From Methanothermobacter tenebrarum (GTDB lineage: Archaea; Methanobacteriota; Methanobacteria; Methanobacteriales; DSM-23052), in NCBI RefSeq assembly GCF_003264935.1, contig NZ_QLOE01000003.1:1-64000 (forward strand): 64,000 nucleotides of DNA. Reading direction: 5' to 3'. The notes beneath the pieces were generated by a model. That model did not search any database and was not told the DNA's origin. It was given only the letters and a program-made list of their open reading frames with translations. A program made the translations under genes and the position numbers. Position 1 is the first letter of the stretch. Every line of letters begins with the position of its first letter. Positions 1-11,478 of this stretch are shown piece after piece.

Positions 1-576
1 GTGGCGAATGTTTCAAGCGACATATACGACCCAGACATGAGCAACAACAGAGCTAATGCGACTATCACTGTGCCACCAGCAGCAGACCTTGCCATCACTA
101 AAGTTGCTAACCAGACAGTGGTTAATTACCTGGACACTGTCAAATTCACCTTAACTGTTACAAACAATGGACCAGATACTGGAGTGAATGTTAGGGTAAC
201 TGACTTGTTACCAGCCGGATTACAATTCTTGAGTGCAAACGCTTCACAGGGAAGCTACAATGAAACTACTGGCATCTGGACCATCGGCGAGTTAGCAAAT
301 GGTGCTGTGGCAACCTTGGATATCATAGCCAAGGTTGTGGCAAGCAACACCAGCATAACTAATGTGGCTACCGTGACAAGTGACATAGATGATCCAAATC
401 CAAGTAATAACAGGGATTCTGTGACGATAAAAGTAGGCAAAAAGCCAACGCCAAAACCGCCGAAACCACCAGGGCCGGGTGAAGTTCCAATGCAACCAAC
501 AGGAACTTCATTATCCTTGATGTTATTAGCAGTACTGTCAATTATCGGTGGATTCGCAGTTTCAAGAAAAGTATAA
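1..576 (+). CDS. DUF11-repeat cell-surface protein, C-terminal part (5' truncated)
   Basis: The reading frame is open from the first base, and the first codons match the end of a DUF11 repeat (compare VANVSSDIYDP at the start with VATVTSDIDDP near residue 121), so the real start lies outside the window. One full DUF11 (CARDB-like beta-sandwich) repeat spans about residues 27-145. A short K/P-rich linker follows, then VPMQPTG (162-168), a hydrophobic segment (about 170-187) and the basic tail RKV. This is the tripartite layout of a sortase-type or membrane-anchoring C-terminal signal. The family is typical of adhesin-like proteins on pseudomurein-walled methanogens. The ligand is unknown. A sortase gene lies about 30 kb away in this window and is a possible processing enzyme; that link is inferred. 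Confidence 0.8.
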   Translation: MANVSSDIYDPDMSNNRANATITVPPAADLAITKVANQTVVNYLDTVKFTLTVTNNGPDTGVNVRVTDLLPAGLQFLSANASQGSYNETTGIWTIGELANGAVATLDIIAKVVASNTSITNVATVTSDIDDPNPSNNRDSVTIKVGKKPTPKPPKPPGPGEVPMQPTGTSLSLMLLAVLSIIGGFAVSRKV

Positions 577-585
577 TAGAATTTC

Positions 586-606
586 TCCCCCTTTTTTCCT
601 TTTTTG
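586..606 (+). terminator. T-rich terminator after the surface protein gene
   Basis: Directly after the stop codon there is a C-run followed by two T-runs. Oligo-T tracts without an obvious hairpin are the usual archaeal termination signal. The next gene has its own TATA box about 50 bases further on. Confidence 0.5.
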
Positions 607-652
607 TGGATATCATAATTTTAAATTTTTTGTAATTGCACATTATACATCA

Positions 653-662
653 AGTATATATG
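653..662 (+). promoter_or_regulatory. TATA box of hypD
   Basis: The sequence AGTATATATG lies in an AT-rich spacer. With the usual archaeal distance of about 26 bases the transcript would start near 683. That is downstream of the ATG at 679 and upstream of the ATG at 712, so it supports the later start of hypD. Confidence 0.5.
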
Positions 663-711
663 CCTTTTATGTGAGATAATGATTTCAACTGGATTATTCC
701 CCGGTGATGTT

Positions 712-1758
<1,047 letters not shown>

Positions 1759-1767
1759 GGATAGATT

Positions 1768-2457
1768 ATGAGGGCAATTGCTGTGGACATTGATGGTACC
1801 ATAACTGACCCAACAAGGAAGTTGAGCATACCCGCCCTTAAGGCGTTGAGGAAGGCCGAATCCTTTGGAGTGCCCGTTATACTTGTCACTGGTAACATTC
1901 TATGTTTCACTAGGGCAACTTCTGTACTTATAGGAACCTCCGGGGGTCTTGTAGCAGAAAATGGTGGTGTAATATACTCTAGGGGGAAAGTTAAAGTACT
2001 GGGTGATATTAAAAAGGCTGAAAGAGCATATAAGCACCTTAGAAGTTTTTATCCTGTAGAAAAGGTTCAATTTTCAGAATTCAGAGTTTCTGAGATAGCC
2101 ATATGGCGGACAATACCTGAAGATATCATAAAAGAAACTTTAAGGGATTTTGACATTGAAGTCTATGATACAAAATTTGCAATTCACCTTACAGATCCAC
2201 AAGTCAATAAAGGCTCATCACTTAAAATAGTCGCAAAAGACATGGGACTCAAAACAGATGATATAATGGCGATAGGAGATAGTGAAAACGACATCGACTT
2301 CCTCAAAGTGGCCGGGTTAAAGGTTGCAGTTGCAAATGCAGACCCCCAACTTAAAGAGATGGCAGATTATGTGACAACCAAGGAATATGGTGATGGGGTG
2401 GCAGAAGCACTTGAAAAATTCATATTCCAACGGAGGGGGATAGATTGTATGATATAG
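1768..2457 (+). CDS. pgp: Archaeal phosphoglycolate phosphatase (HAD, Cof-like)
   Basis: This 229-residue protein is a HAD hydrolase of the archaeal phosphoglycolate phosphatase type. The nucleophile motif DIDGTITD is at 7-14, and the metal-binding motif GDSENDIDF is near residue 170, with a small cap domain between them. It probably hydrolyses 2-phosphoglycolate or a similar small phosphoester. The gene starts 10 bases after hypD and its last codons overlap the next gene by 13 bases, so the three are likely cotranscribed. Related Cof-type phosphatases have broad substrate ranges, so the exact substrate is inferred from family size and architecture. Confidence 0.85.
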   Translation: MRAIAVDIDGTITDPTRKLSIPALKALRKAESFGVPVILVTGNILCFTRATSVLIGTSGGLVAENGGVIYSRGKVKVLGDIKKAERAYKHLRSFYPVEKVQFSEFRVSEIAIWRTIPEDIIKETLRDFDIEVYDTKFAIHLTDPQVNKGSSLKIVAKDMGLKTDDIMAIGDSENDIDFLKVAGLKVAVANADPQLKEMADYVTTKEYGDGVAEALEKFIFQRRGIDCMI

Positions 2458-3749
2458 CAGAAAAAACATTCAAAGAAGCTCTTAAACATGCCCCGAATGT
2501 GGAAGTATATGTGCAAAAGGAGGAAACATTAGAAGTCGACATTCAAAGGGATAAAATAGACCTTGCAAAGGAACAACATTTAACAGGCCTCGGCTTAAGG
2601 GTCATACAAGATAAAAAGATGGGTTTCGCTTACACCACAGACATGCGCCGAATAAAAGAAACAATAAAAATGGCCGTCTCTAACATGGGAGCGAATGAAG
2701 CAGATGAAAATTTCAAATTTTCCAAACCATCACATTATCCGCAAGTGAAAAAAATCTATGATAAAAGATTTCACGATCTTGAAGTTTCAGATGCCCATGA
2801 ATTCGCTGAGAGAATGATAGATAAGGTTTTTGATGAAGGTTGTGAGCCTACCAGTGGCGGCTTCACCGCAAGCCACTTGGAAACCCTCCTATTAAATTCC
2901 AATGGGGTTGAGAGCGAATACAAGAGCACGGGATTTTCTGCCCACATATCAGTTAATGCCAAGGAAGGTGACCTTAAATCTACAGCCTATGAATCTGATG
3001 CATCATGCCTAATGAGCATAGAACCGGAAAAGATATCCCAGACTGCCTGCAAGATAGCTAAAGATTCCATTGGAGGCGAAAAAATTGATACGGGCGATTT
3101 GAGCATACTATTAGACTATCACGCCATAAATGGCATTCTCGCGACATTCACATCAGCAATAAACGCCGATAACGTCCAAAGGGGAAGATCATACCTTGCA
3201 GACAAAATCGGGGAAGAAATAGCGAACCTAACCATGAACATATATGATGATGGGAGAATAACAGGGGGCCTCTACTCAGCCCCTATGGATGATGAAGGCA
3301 CGCCATCACAACGCACACCCATAATAGAAAAAGGAATACTAAAAAATTTCATATATGACCTCTATACAGCCTCCAAGGGAAACGTTAAAAGTACTGGTAA
3401 TGGTATAAGACCATCATTCTCAAGCATACCAACAGTTTCAACCACTAACATCATCCTAGACTTCCAGGATAAAATAACAGTTGATGATATCGAAAGGGGT
3501 ATGCTCGTAACTGATGTTCTCGGCGCCCACACAGCCAACCCGATTTCCGGAGACTTCTCATTGGAAGCTAACAACCCATTCTTCATAGAAAATGGGGAGA
3601 TAAAATATCCAATAAAAAAAGCCATGATTTCAGGTAACCTCTTCAACATCCTAAAACAGGTAAAAATGATAGACTCCAAGATAAGGCAAATAGGAGCCTT
3701 CATAACACCAAGGATATTCATAGAAACCATAAGGGTTATTGGAGGATAA
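2445..3749 (+). CDS. TldD/PmbA family protein (TldE/PmbA-like, metal motif absent)
   Basis: The 434-residue protein has the layout of the TldD/PmbA family (N-terminal alpha/beta domain, central domain, C-terminal barrel with the LLDYHAINGIL and GxTS-type motifs). In bacteria TldD and TldE/PmbA form a complex that degrades unfolded peptides and matures some ribosomal peptides. The zinc motif HExxxH of the catalytic TldD subunit is not seen, so this looks like the non-metal partner. Start is TTG at 2445, with GGAGGGGG at 2432-2439; the ATG at 2449 is out of frame. It overlaps the end of the phosphatase gene. A TldD partner is not present in this window. Confidence 0.85.
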   Translation: MYDIAEKTFKEALKHAPNVEVYVQKEETLEVDIQRDKIDLAKEQHLTGLGLRVIQDKKMGFAYTTDMRRIKETIKMAVSNMGANEADENFKFSKPSHYPQVKKIYDKRFHDLEVSDAHEFAERMIDKVFDEGCEPTSGGFTASHLETLLLNSNGVESEYKSTGFSAHISVNAKEGDLKSTAYESDASCLMSIEPEKISQTACKIAKDSIGGEKIDTGDLSILLDYHAINGILATFTSAINADNVQRGRSYLADKIGEEIANLTMNIYDDGRITGGLYSAPMDDEGTPSQRTPIIEKGILKNFIYDLYTASKGNVKSTGNGIRPSFSSIPTVSTTNIILDFQDKITVDDIERGMLVTDVLGAHTANPISGDFSLEANNPFFIENGEIKYPIKKAMISGNLFNILKQVKMIDSKIRQIGAFITPRIFIETIRVIGG

Positions 3750-3781
3750 CATACAAAAGGCAGAGACCCCCCATATAATAT

Positions 3782-4774
3782 ATGATGCTAGAAGATTACC
3801 ATCTTATAAGAGAAGATAAAAAACTTGCACGATTTAAAATAGCAGCATCCATAAAGGCCAAGGACGTGCCAAAAGACAAATTATGGGACGAACACGAAAG
3901 AATCCGCAGAAAGTTCAAAGAGTATTATGAAAAACAGACCATAAGATCTCATGAGACATCATTCCTAGATTTGAAGATAAAAATAGCAGACAACATATTT
4001 AAATCATGTCATTTTTGCGAAAGACGCTGCTATGTCAACCGCAAAAAAGAACCAGGATACTGCGGCGTACTAGAAGCCAGGATAGCATCAGAATTTTTAC
4101 ACTTCGGAGAAGAAGCACCACTCGTCCCAAGTCATACAATATTCTTTTCAGGTTGCACATTCCACTGCGTATTCTGCCAAAACTGGGACATATCCCAAAA
4201 TCCCCAAGGAGGCGTCCACATAAAACCTGGGAAACTCGCAGACATAATAGATAAAAAGAGGCGAAGAGGATCATTCAATGTAAATTTTGTCGGGGGAGAC
4301 CCCACACCCAACCTTAACTACATCCTAAAAGTCATCTCAAAATGCAAAGAAAACATCCCCATAATATGGAACAGCAACTTCTACATGTCAAAAGAGGCCA
4401 TGAACCTACTAGATGGTATCATAGACTTATACTTAACAGATTTCAAATTCGGAAACGACAAATGCGCCAAAACACTAGCGGACGTGGACAATTACTGGGA
4501 AATAGCCACAAGGAACCACCTACTAGCCAAAGAATCGGCTGATATGATAATAAGACATCTTGTACTCCCAGGGCACATTGAATGTTGCACAATACCCATA
4601 CTATCATGGATAGCCGACAAACTAGGCAAAAACACCCCAGTTAATATAATGGGACAATACAGGCCGGTATACCATGCCATGGAATACCCCAGGATAGACA
4701 GATACCCTACAAGAGAAGAAATCCACACAGCAAGGGAATATGCAAGGGAACTAGGCCTCGCCAACCTACTATAA
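3782..4774 (+). CDS. Radical SAM protein, pyruvate-formate-lyase-activase-like
   Basis: This 330-residue protein has the radical SAM cluster motif CxxxCxxC at Cys125, Cys129 and Cys132 in the context CTFHCVFCQNW. An upstream cysteine-rich segment (CHFCERRC, then YCG) at about 78-99 could bind a further metal or auxiliary cluster. The sequence FVGGDPTPN near 164 is the SAM-contacting GGDP-type element. It resembles the activase-like radical SAM proteins found in many archaea, whose substrates are mostly unknown. No glycyl-radical enzyme gene is nearby. The gene is 32 bases after the TldE-like gene and 22 bases before the preferred start of the NTPase gene. Confidence 0.85.
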   Translation: MMLEDYHLIREDKKLARFKIAASIKAKDVPKDKLWDEHERIRRKFKEYYEKQTIRSHETSFLDLKIKIADNIFKSCHFCERRCYVNRKKEPGYCGVLEARIASEFLHFGEEAPLVPSHTIFFSGCTFHCVFCQNWDISQNPQGGVHIKPGKLADIIDKKRRRGSFNVNFVGGDPTPNLNYILKVISKCKENIPIIWNSNFYMSKEAMNLLDGIIDLYLTDFKFGNDKCAKTLADVDNYWEIATRNHLLAKESADMIIRHLVLPGHIECCTIPILSWIADKLGKNTPVNIMGQYRPVYHAMEYPRIDRYPTREEIHTAREYARELGLANLL

Positions 4775-4796
4775 AATGATGTGGAGGATAAAAAGA

Positions 4797-5309
4797 TTGA
4801 ATATCATAATAACAGGAAAACCCGGATCTGGGAAGACAACACTAATCAAAAAAATAAAAAACTATCTAGAAAAAAAGGGGGCTAGCATAGGTGGAATATT
4901 CACACCAGAAATAAGAGAAGGTAAAAAGAGGATAGGCTTCGAGATAATAGATATAATGACCAATGAAAGGGGTATACTAGCAGAAAAGGGAGCTCCAGGG
5001 CCGAGGGTAGGATCCTATGGTGTTAACCTTGAGACGATCAAGAGGGTGGGCATACCCGGGATCGAAAAAGCCATTAAATCCGCGGATTACATCATAATAG
5101 ATGAGGTCGCGCCAATGGAACTTAAAGACCCAAACTTCCTAGTTAAAGTGGAAGAAGCGTTTTCAAGCGACAAGACAGTGATAGCAGCCTTCCACAGGAA
5201 ACTCATCCAGAACATAAAGGATAGAGAAGACGTGCAAATATTCAAAATCGACCCAAAAAATCGTGAAATAGTATACGAAGAGATAAAAAGCATAATAGAG
5301 GGAAAATAA
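4797..5309 (+). CDS. THEP1-type nucleoside-triphosphatase
   Basis: The protein is a P-loop NTPase of the THEP1 family (UPF0334/NTPase_1). The Walker A motif GKPGSGKTT is close to the N-terminus and the Walker B region is [10 protein letters not shown]. Family members hydrolyse ATP, GTP and other NTPs; their cellular role is not settled. The frame is open from ATG 4776, but GGAGG at 4783-4787 sits ideally before TTG 4797, which gives a 170-residue protein starting [10 protein letters not shown] as family members do. It ends by a one-base overlap with pscS (stop TAA, start ATG), suggesting translational coupling. Confidence 0.88.
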   Translation: MNIIITGKPGSGKTTLIKKIKNYLEKKGASIGGIFTPEIREGKKRIGFEIIDIMTNERGILAEKGAPGPRVGSYGVNLETIKRVGIPGIEKAIKSADYIIIDEVAPMELKDPNFLVKVEEAFSSDKTVIAAFHRKLIQNIKDREDVQIFKIDPKNREIVYEEIKSIIEGK

Positions 5310-6448
5310 TGGAATGTGACGATTATGGGCTTGCAAGAGCCATTGAAAGGGAAAACCTAAACTTAAACCCCCTCCAGAGGGGTGGTGTCCTCCCAGCAGA
5401 TGCCCGTGAAGCACTTTATGAATTCTCAGATGGTTATAGTATATGTGATTATTGTGAAGGAAGACTAGATCAGATAAGAAAACCAGACATCACAAGATTC
5501 CTTGAGGATCTCGCAGACTTCATAAACATTGACATTGTAAGAACAGTCCATGGTGCGAGAGAAGGAAAATTTGCCGTGATGCACGCCATCTGCGACAAAG
5601 GGGATACTATAGTAACAGATGGGAACGCGCACTATACCACACATTTAGCAGCCGAAAGAAACCGCCTTAAAATCATCGAAGCACCCAACAATGGATATCC
5701 AACATTCGAAATAAAACCAGAAACCTACAAACAAGTACTAGAAGACGCCATCGACAAGACAGAGATCAAACTAGCAGTTTTAACACACGTCGACGGAGAC
5801 TATGGAAACCTTACAAATGCAAAAACAATAGCATCTATTTGCAGAAGATTAGGCGTCCCACTATTATTAAATTGCGCATACTCCATGGGTCGAATGCCAA
5901 TAGACGCCAAGGAGATAGGTGCCGATTTCATTGTTGGCAGCGGACACAAGAGCATGGCAGCCTCCGGGCCTATAGGAGTGCTTGGCATGACCAGCGAATG
6001 GGAGGACATCATACTTAAAAAATCTGAGCGTCACGAAAAAAAGGAAATCGAAATGTTAGGCTGTACAAGTAGAGGTGCTCCAATAGCAACACTGATGGCA
6101 TCATTCCCACACGTGAAAGAAAGAGTACACAGATGGAACGATGAAATTAAAAAAACAAGACACTTTATAAAAGAAATGGAAAAATTAGGGGAAATAATAC
6201 AATTAGGGGTTAAGCCAAAAGAGCACGACCTGGTAAGATTTGAAACACCCATATTCGATAGTATAGCACGTTCACATCCAAGAAGGGGCTTTTTCTTATA
6301 TGAGGAGCTTAAAAAGAGGAAAATAGTTGGTATAAAGAGGGGTCAGACACGATGGTTCAAATGCAGCGTATATGCCATGACCATGGAACAAGTAGAATAT
6401 ATAATCAACGCCTTCAAAGATATCATAGAAAAATACCAAAAATCCTAG
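5309..6448 (+). CDS. pscS: Sep-tRNA:Cys-tRNA synthase (SepCysS)
   Basis: SepCysS converts O-phosphoseryl-tRNA(Cys) to Cys-tRNA(Cys), the indirect route by which methanogens make cysteine. The 379-residue sequence is a fold-type I PLP enzyme. The PLP lysine is Lys214 in SGHKSM. The conserved sulfur-handling cysteines are visible: Cys46 and Cys49 in YSICDYC, and Cys252 in MLGCTSRG. The N-terminus ([20 protein letters not shown]) is diagnostic. SepRS, the partner that charges phosphoserine, is not encoded in this window. The gene is coupled to the THEP1 gene upstream and its end overlaps the convergent gene by 4 bases. Confidence 0.95.
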   Translation: MECDDYGLARAIERENLNLNPLQRGGVLPADAREALYEFSDGYSICDYCEGRLDQIRKPDITRFLEDLADFINIDIVRTVHGAREGKFAVMHAICDKGDTIVTDGNAHYTTHLAAERNRLKIIEAPNNGYPTFEIKPETYKQVLEDAIDKTEIKLAVLTHVDGDYGNLTNAKTIASICRRLGVPLLLNCAYSMGRMPIDAKEIGADFIVGSGHKSMAASGPIGVLGMTSEWEDIILKKSERHEKKEIEMLGCTSRGAPIATLMASFPHVKERVHRWNDEIKKTRHFIKEMEKLGEIIQLGVKPKEHDLVRFETPIFDSIARSHPRRGFFLYEELKKRKIVGIKRGQTRWFKCSVYAMTMEQVEYIINAFKDIIEKYQKS

Positions 6449-6852
6449 ATTATGGGAAACTGTATCTCCACTCTACTCCCATGATATATCTCCCTCGGTG
6501 AACCTATAACATCTATCTTATTCTCTTCAACAAAATCTATGAGAGAATCATAAGCAGCTCCCCTACCCGAACCTTTATAGAAAGTGTATAAAACCCTATG
6601 CTTGGGGATAGTCACAATCTTCACACGATCAGTACCCTCGACCTCCTCCTCTATAGGGAACCCCACATCATATCTTCCCTCATCCTCAAAGGGGCTAGTA
6701 TAGAATATCACAAAACCAGAACCCCCAATCTTGACCTTATACTCCCTAAGCCATTCCTCGAGTTCTTGAAGTAACTTTTTGGTCTTCTTAAAACAGCCAG
6801 TATAACTTATAACAGCTATAAGCTCATCAGGGACCATTTTAGTCTTTATCAT
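6445..6852 (-). CDS. GyrI-like small-molecule-binding domain protein
   Basis: The 135-residue product looks like a stand-alone GyrI-like (AraC effector-binding, SOUL-like) domain. Segments such as [26 protein letters not shown] and the C-terminal VEIQFPII match the strand pattern of that fold. Such domains bind small hydrophobic or cationic molecules; the ligand here is unknown. No DNA-binding domain is present. The open frame runs upstream to 6933 but would then overlap tRNA-Ser; ATG 6852 is the first sensible start. It is convergent to pscS with a 4-base overlap. Confidence 0.65.
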   Translation of the reverse strand: MIKTKMVPDELIAVISYTGCFKKTKKLLQELEEWLREYKVKIGGSGFVIFYTSPFEDEGRYDVGFPIEEEVEGTDRVKIVTIPKHRVLYTFYKGSGRGAAYDSLIDFVEENKIDVIGSPREIYHGSRVEIQFPII

Positions 6853-6891
6853 GACAGCACACCCAAGAGAGAATAAAATGATTTTTTGGGA

Positions 6892-6976
<85 letters not shown>

Positions 6977-7022
6977 ACATAAAAAAAGGATCACAAACTA
7001 CAATGATAGGGAAGGGCTGCTC

Positions 7023-7331
7023 TTAGCCCTTAAGTTCTATTTCTATACTAACATTATCTGGTACGTTCACTTTCATGACCTGGCGCATGGCCCTTTCATC
7101 GGCTTCTATCCCCACGAGTCTCTTATGTATTCTCATCTCCCATTTTTCCCAAGTAGCGGTTCCCTCACCATCTGGGGATTTACGGGTTGGTACTATAAGC
7201 CTCTTAGTGGGGAGGGGTATGGGACCTGATATGTCAACTCCGGTTCTCTCTGCTATCTTCTTTATCTGTTCACAAACGTATTCTAATTTTTTTGGGTCAG
7301 TTCCTGTGAGTTTAATCCGTGCCTTCTGCAT
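7023..7331 (-). CDS. rps10: Ribosomal protein uS10
   Basis: This 102-residue protein is the small-subunit protein uS10, which sits in the 30S head. It shows the family pattern [15 protein letters not shown] at the N-terminus and [17 protein letters not shown] in the long loop that reaches into the rRNA. GGAGGATGTAA precedes the ATG at an ideal distance. It is the last protein gene of the minus-strand translation operon, 37 bases after tuf, the classical archaeal order (S12, S7, EF-2, EF-1alpha, S10). Confidence 0.97.
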   Translation of the reverse strand: MQKARIKLTGTDPKKLEYVCEQIKKIAERTGVDISGPIPLPTKRLIVPTRKSPDGEGTATWEKWEMRIHKRLVGIEADERAMRQVMKVNVPDNVSIEIELKG

Positions 7332-7368
7332 TTACATCCTCCAAAAAAATATAATATGGGGGAGCGTT

Positions 7369-8610
7369 TTATTTTGCTGGTACTAGGTCTATGCACATCC
7401 CAGCTGCGACTGTCTGTCCCATGTCCCTTATGGCGAATCTTCCCATGTGTGGGATGTCCTTGATCTTTTCTATTACGAGTGGTTTGGTTGGTTGTATTTT
7501 AACCACTGCAGCGTCTCCAGTTTTGAGGTAGTCTGGGTTTTCTTCTTGCACTTCACCAGTTGCAGGGTTTATCTTCTGGACGAGTTCTGTGAATGTGCAT
7601 GCGACCTGAGCTGTATGGCAGTGGAATACCGGTGTGTATCCTACTGTTATAACCCCTGGGTGTTGTAATACGACTACCTGGGCTGTGAATTGTTTCGCGA
7701 CTGTTGGTGGCGTGTCAGGATGTCCTGCTACGTCACCCCTTCTTATATCATTCTTTCCAACACCTCTCACATTGAATCCTATGTTATCACCGGGTTCTGC
7801 CTGTTCTATACGTTCATGGTGCATTTCTATGGATTTGACTTCTCCGCCAACGCCTGGTGGTTCGAAGATGACATTGTCACCAGTCTTTAGAACTCCGGTT
7901 TCAACCCTGCCAACGGGTACTGTTCCCACTCCTGTGATGGAATATACATCCTGGATTGGTATCCTTAATGGTAAGTCCACTGGTTTTTCTGGTGGGTTTA
8001 ACTGGTCTAATGCCTCGACTATTGTGGGGCCCTTGTACCATGGTGTTTTATCACTCTTTTGGGTTATGTTGTCGCCTACGAATGCTGAGACTGCCACGAA
8101 TGGGACTTCATTGGGCTTGTAACCGACTGTCTTGATGAGTTCGCTCACTTCATCTTTAACTTCATTGTATCTGTCTTCGCTGTAATCTACTAGGTCCATC
8201 TTGTTTATCGCGACGATTAACTGGTCTATGCCGAGTGTCCTTGCAAGGAATACGTGTTCTTTTGTCTGTGGCATCACACCATCGTCTGCTGCCACGACTA
8301 GTACTGCAGCGTCTGCTTGTGAAGCTCCTGTGATCATGTTTTTAACGAAGTCGCGGTGGCCTGGACAATCCACGATTGTGAATTCATATTTTTTTGTTTC
8401 GAATTTTGTATGTGCGAGGTCTATTGTCAGTCCTCTTTCCCTTTCTTCTGCTAATCTGTCCATAACATATCTGAATTTGTCTTCTCCTTCAGCTAGTTGC
8501 TGTTCAGTGATGACTCCTGCTTGTAGGAGAAGGTGACCTACAAGTGTGGATTTTCCATGGTCTACGTGTCCAATAAATGCCAAGTTTATGTGTTCTTTCT
8601 CTTTAGCCAT
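7369..8610 (-). CDS. tuf: Elongation factor 1-alpha (aEF1A)
   Basis: aEF1A delivers aminoacyl-tRNA to the ribosomal A site in a GTP-dependent way. The 413-residue protein has G1 GHVDHGKST near the N-terminus, G3 DCPGHRDF, G4 NKMD and the two C-terminal beta-barrel domains. Start ATG 8610 is preceded by GGAGGTAAT. Unlike its downstream neighbour rps10, it has a 99-base upstream gap with a clear TATA box, so it can be transcribed on its own as well as with the operon. Confidence 0.98.
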   Translation of the reverse strand: MAKEKEHINLAFIGHVDHGKSTLVGHLLLQAGVITEQQLAEGEDKFRYVMDRLAEERERGLTIDLAHTKFETKKYEFTIVDCPGHRDFVKNMITGASQADAAVLVVAADDGVMPQTKEHVFLARTLGIDQLIVAINKMDLVDYSEDRYNEVKDEVSELIKTVGYKPNEVPFVAVSAFVGDNITQKSDKTPWYKGPTIVEALDQLNPPEKPVDLPLRIPIQDVYSITGVGTVPVGRVETGVLKTGDNVIFEPPGVGGEVKSIEMHHERIEQAEPGDNIGFNVRGVGKNDIRRGDVAGHPDTPPTVAKQFTAQVVVLQHPGVITVGYTPVFHCHTAQVACTFTELVQKINPATGEVQEENPDYLKTGDAAVVKIQPTKPLVIEKIKDIPHMGRFAIRDMGQTVAAGMCIDLVPAK

Positions 8611-8688
8611 AATATTACCTCCAATATTCTGTGATGATTTGAAGTTTGACCTTATTGGGGGTTAAATCTCCTATATTTATTATCTTAT

Positions 8689-8696
8689 TATATAAA
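8689..8696 (-). promoter_or_regulatory. TATA box of tuf
   Basis: On the minus strand the sequence TTTATATA lies in the gap between fusA and tuf, about 80 bases before the tuf start codon. The predicted transcription start is near 8666, giving a leader of about 55 bases with the Shine-Dalgarno GGAGGT. This would give the very abundant aEF1A a separate promoter inside the operon. Confidence 0.5.
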
Positions 8697-8709
8697 TTTA
8701 TGTGCTTTT

Positions 8710-10902
8710 TTAGCTGAGGTAATGGTCAGCACCATATGGTTCGGGTGATAATCCTTTCCTGGTTCTTATCTCTCTTATGATGGTTTTTTGGAGTTCATCA
8801 GGTAATTTCTCAAATCCTGCGTTTTCAGTGGACCAGAGGCATCTTCCTTCTGTGGCTGATCTGATGTCCCCTGCGAAGCCGAACATTTCAGCAACTGGAA
8901 CCTTAGCCTCTACTGTTACCATGTCACCCTCTTGGCTCATATCTAAGATTTGACCGCGCCTGTTCTGTATCTCCCTTGTAGCGTTACCCATGTATTCTTG
9001 TGGAACGTTTATGAAAACTTTCTGTATTGGTTCGAGGATCTTAGGTTCAGCCATCATCATAGCAGCATACATAGCCCTTCTAACCGCGGGGAGCACCTGT
9101 GCGGGTCCCCTGTGCACGGCGTCCTCGTGGATTTTAGCATCCACGAGTTTTACTTTAACGCCCATCACCTTTTCCTTTGCTAGTGGACCATCATCTATCG
9201 CACTTTCAAAACCGTCTAATATGAGCTCTTTTATCTCATCAAGGTATTGTATACCTCTTGTCATGTTTATGAAGAGGTTCTTTTCATATACGTCCCATAC
9301 TCTTCTAGCCTCTTCTTTGTCTAGGCCCGCTTTTATGAATTTATTCGCCATTTCTTTTCCTTTTATCCTACCCTCTTTGATCTGACCATCCTGTATGGCT
9401 TTGAATACTGACTCCTCCAATGGTTCTATGGTTATATAGAATCTGTTATGTTTGTTGGGTGATTTGCCCTCAACCGGCCCTGCAGTGTCCATGACAGTCT
9501 CCCTGTAAACTACTATGGGCTCTGAGGTTTCTATTTCAACACCTTTTTCGTTTATCCTATAGGCGATTATTTCAAGGTGTAATTCACCCATCCCAGATAC
9601 GAGGTGTTCACCTGTTTCCTCGTTTATCTCGACTTTTACTGTCGGATCTTCTTTGGCTATCTGCCTCAATACCTCTATAAGTTTTGGAAGATCCTTTGTG
9701 TTCTTTGCTTCAACTGCTACTGTGACAACAGGCTCTGAAATGTGTTCTAGGCTCTCAAACGCTTCTATTTTCCTCTCGGTATCGCATATTGTTTCACCTG
9801 CAACCACATTCTTGGCACCGGTTATTGCCACAATGTTACCAGCTGGGACCACATCAGTGTTTATCCTCTCTGGGCCCATGTAGACTCCGACCTGTTGGAC
9901 CCTGGAGGTGGTATGGGATCCTACAAGGAATATCTCATCACCCTTTTTGATGGTCCCACCGAATATACGACCAGTCGCCACTTCACCAGCATGTTTATCT
10001 ATCCTAACATCTGTTATCATGACTGCTAGGGGCCCATTGGGGTCTGTTTTGAGCATTGCTTGGCCTTCTCCACTTTCTAGGTCTCCTTGCCATATGACGG
10101 GTACTCTATAAGTTTGGGATTCTGACGGGCTTGGCAGGTGTTCTACGACCATTCCGAGGAGTACTTTGTGTAGGGGGACTTTCTGGGCTAGTTCTTTTTG
10201 TCTGTCTTCTTTACAGTATTGGTATATGTCCTTGAAGGTTATGCCAGTTTCTTGCATTATTGGGACGTTTATGGCCCAGTTGTAGTAGGCTGATCCAAAG
10301 GCCACGCTCCCGTCTTCTACCCTTACTTGCCATTTTTCTTTGAATTCTTTGGGTGCCATGCTTTTGATTAGCTTGTTTACTTGGCTTATTATTTTTATGA
10401 ATCTTTCTTGGAGTTCTTCTGGTTTGAGTTTGAGTTCGTTTATTAGACGATCCACTTTATTTATGAATAGTACTGGTTTCACGTGTTCTTTGAGGGCTTG
10501 TCTTAGTACTGTTTCTGTCTGGGGCATCACACCTTCGACTGCGCAGACCACGACCACTGCACCGTCAACAGCTCTCATTGCACGTGTAACATCCCCTCCA
10601 AAGTCTACGTGTCCTGGGGTGTCTATGAGGTTTATGAGGTATTCTTTGCCATTGTATGGGTGGACCATGGATACGTTAGCTGCATCAATAGTTATACCCC
10701 TTGCCTGTTCTTGTTCGTCGAAGTCTAGGAATAACTGGTCGCCTGCTAGTTCTGCTGATATCATCCCTGCGCCGGCTAGTAGGTTGTCTGATAGTGTTGT
10801 TTTTCCATGGTCTATGTGGGCGACTATGCCAATGTTTCGGATGTAATCTGGTTTGTACATTAATTCTTTGATCTTACTAATCATTTTAGCACGTCTACTC
10901 AC
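8710..10902 (-). CDS. fusA: Elongation factor 2 (aEF2)
   Basis: aEF2 is the translocase GTPase of the ribosome. The protein of 730 residues shows G1 [10 protein letters not shown]3 DTPGHVDF, G4 NKVDRL and, near the C-terminus, the segment with the histidine that is modified to diphthamide ([16 protein letters not shown]). The frame is open from GTG 10911, but GGTGAT (10905-10910) fits GTG 10902 with a short spacer and yields the usual N-terminus [14 protein letters not shown]. It follows rps7 closely. Confidence 0.97.
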   Translation of the reverse strand: MSRRAKMISKIKELMYKPDYIRNIGIVAHIDHGKTTLSDNLLAGAGMISAELAGDQLFLDFDEQEQARGITIDAANVSMVHPYNGKEYLINLIDTPGHVDFGGDVTRAMRAVDGAVVVVCAVEGVMPQTETVLRQALKEHVKPVLFINKVDRLINELKLKPEELQERFIKIISQVNKLIKSMAPKEFKEKWQVRVEDGSVAFGSAYYNWAINVPIMQETGITFKDIYQYCKEDRQKELAQKVPLHKVLLGMVVEHLPSPSESQTYRVPVIWQGDLESGEGQAMLKTDPNGPLAVMITDVRIDKHAGEVATGRIFGGTIKKGDEIFLVGSHTTSRVQQVGVYMGPERINTDVVPAGNIVAITGAKNVVAGETICDTERKIEAFESLEHISEPVVTVAVEAKNTKDLPKLIEVLRQIAKEDPTVKVEINEETGEHLVSGMGELHLEIIAYRINEKGVEIETSEPIVVYRETVMDTAGPVEGKSPNKHNRFYITIEPLEESVFKAIQDGQIKEGRIKGKEMANKFIKAGLDKEEARRVWDVYEKNLFINMTRGIQYLDEIKELILDGFESAIDDGPLAKEKVMGVKVKLVDAKIHEDAVHRGPAQVLPAVRRAMYAAMMMAEPKILEPIQKVFINVPQEYMGNATREIQNRRGQILDMSQEGDMVTVEAKVPVAEMFGFAGDIRSATEGRCLWSTENAGFEKLPDELQKTIIREIRTRKGLSPEPYGADHYLS

Positions 10903-10912
10903 TAAAATCACC

Positions 10913-11473
10913 TTAATGTGCTGATCTGGCTATTCTTTCTTTTTCTTCTTTCTTTTGGATTGCGAAGCTTCTTGTATCATACTCTGAGGCTAATATGATC
11001 TCTTGGGCTAGGCATTCCTCTATTGATTTCTTGGTTTTGAAGGCTGCTTGCATGGCACCCTTTGTGAGGAAGTTCAAGGATAAGTCGAGTCTGCGTTGTG
11101 GGGACACGTCAACGGCGACTTGGTAGGCTATACCCCCATATTTTATCCTTGTTGTCTCCTCTCTTGGGGATGTGTTCTCTATGGCCTTAACTAGGACTTC
11201 TATTGGGTTCTTCTTGGTCTGCTGGTTTATTATCTCAAATGCCTTTTTAACGATCTTGTATGCTTTATTCTTTTTTCCAGTGTTTTTTTCTGTTCTCATG
11301 ACCTTGTTTATTAGTCTTTCAATTATTGAAACCTTTGATTTTGCGAATTGTCTTTTCACGTGTCTTCCCATTGTATGTGGGACTAGTACATCTGCTAGGG
11401 AGATGTATTTGGCCAGTCCCTTGTCTTCGACTTTCACCTCTTTTGTATCCCATTTATCAAAGACTAAACTCAT
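10913..11473 (-). CDS. rps7: Ribosomal protein uS7
   Basis: The 186-residue protein is uS7, a primary binder of the 16S rRNA 3' major domain. Typical segments are [30 protein letters not shown] and [13 protein letters not shown]. It is in the size range of archaeal/eukaryal uS7. The ATG is five bases after the rps12 stop and uses GAGGT inside the end of rps12 as its ribosome binding site, which suggests coupled translation. Confidence 0.97.
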   Translation of the reverse strand: MSLVFDKWDTKEVKVEDKGLAKYISLADVLVPHTMGRHVKRQFAKSKVSIIERLINKVMRTEKNTGKKNKAYKIVKKAFEIINQQTKKNPIEVLVKAIENTSPREETTRIKYGGIAYQVAVDVSPQRRLDLSLNFLTKGAMQAAFKTKKSIEECLAQEIILASEYDTRSFAIQKKEEKERIARSAH

Positions 11474-11478
11474 AAGTA

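Noticed and set aside
1-3. GTG at base 1 as a real start
   Set aside because: The first codons match the end of a DUF11 repeat, and there is no signal peptide, so the gene continues upstream of the window.
7447-10846. Long plus-strand open frames opposite tuf and fusA
   Set aside because: They are shadows of highly biased, conserved genes on the other strand and lack ribosome binding sites and family motifs.
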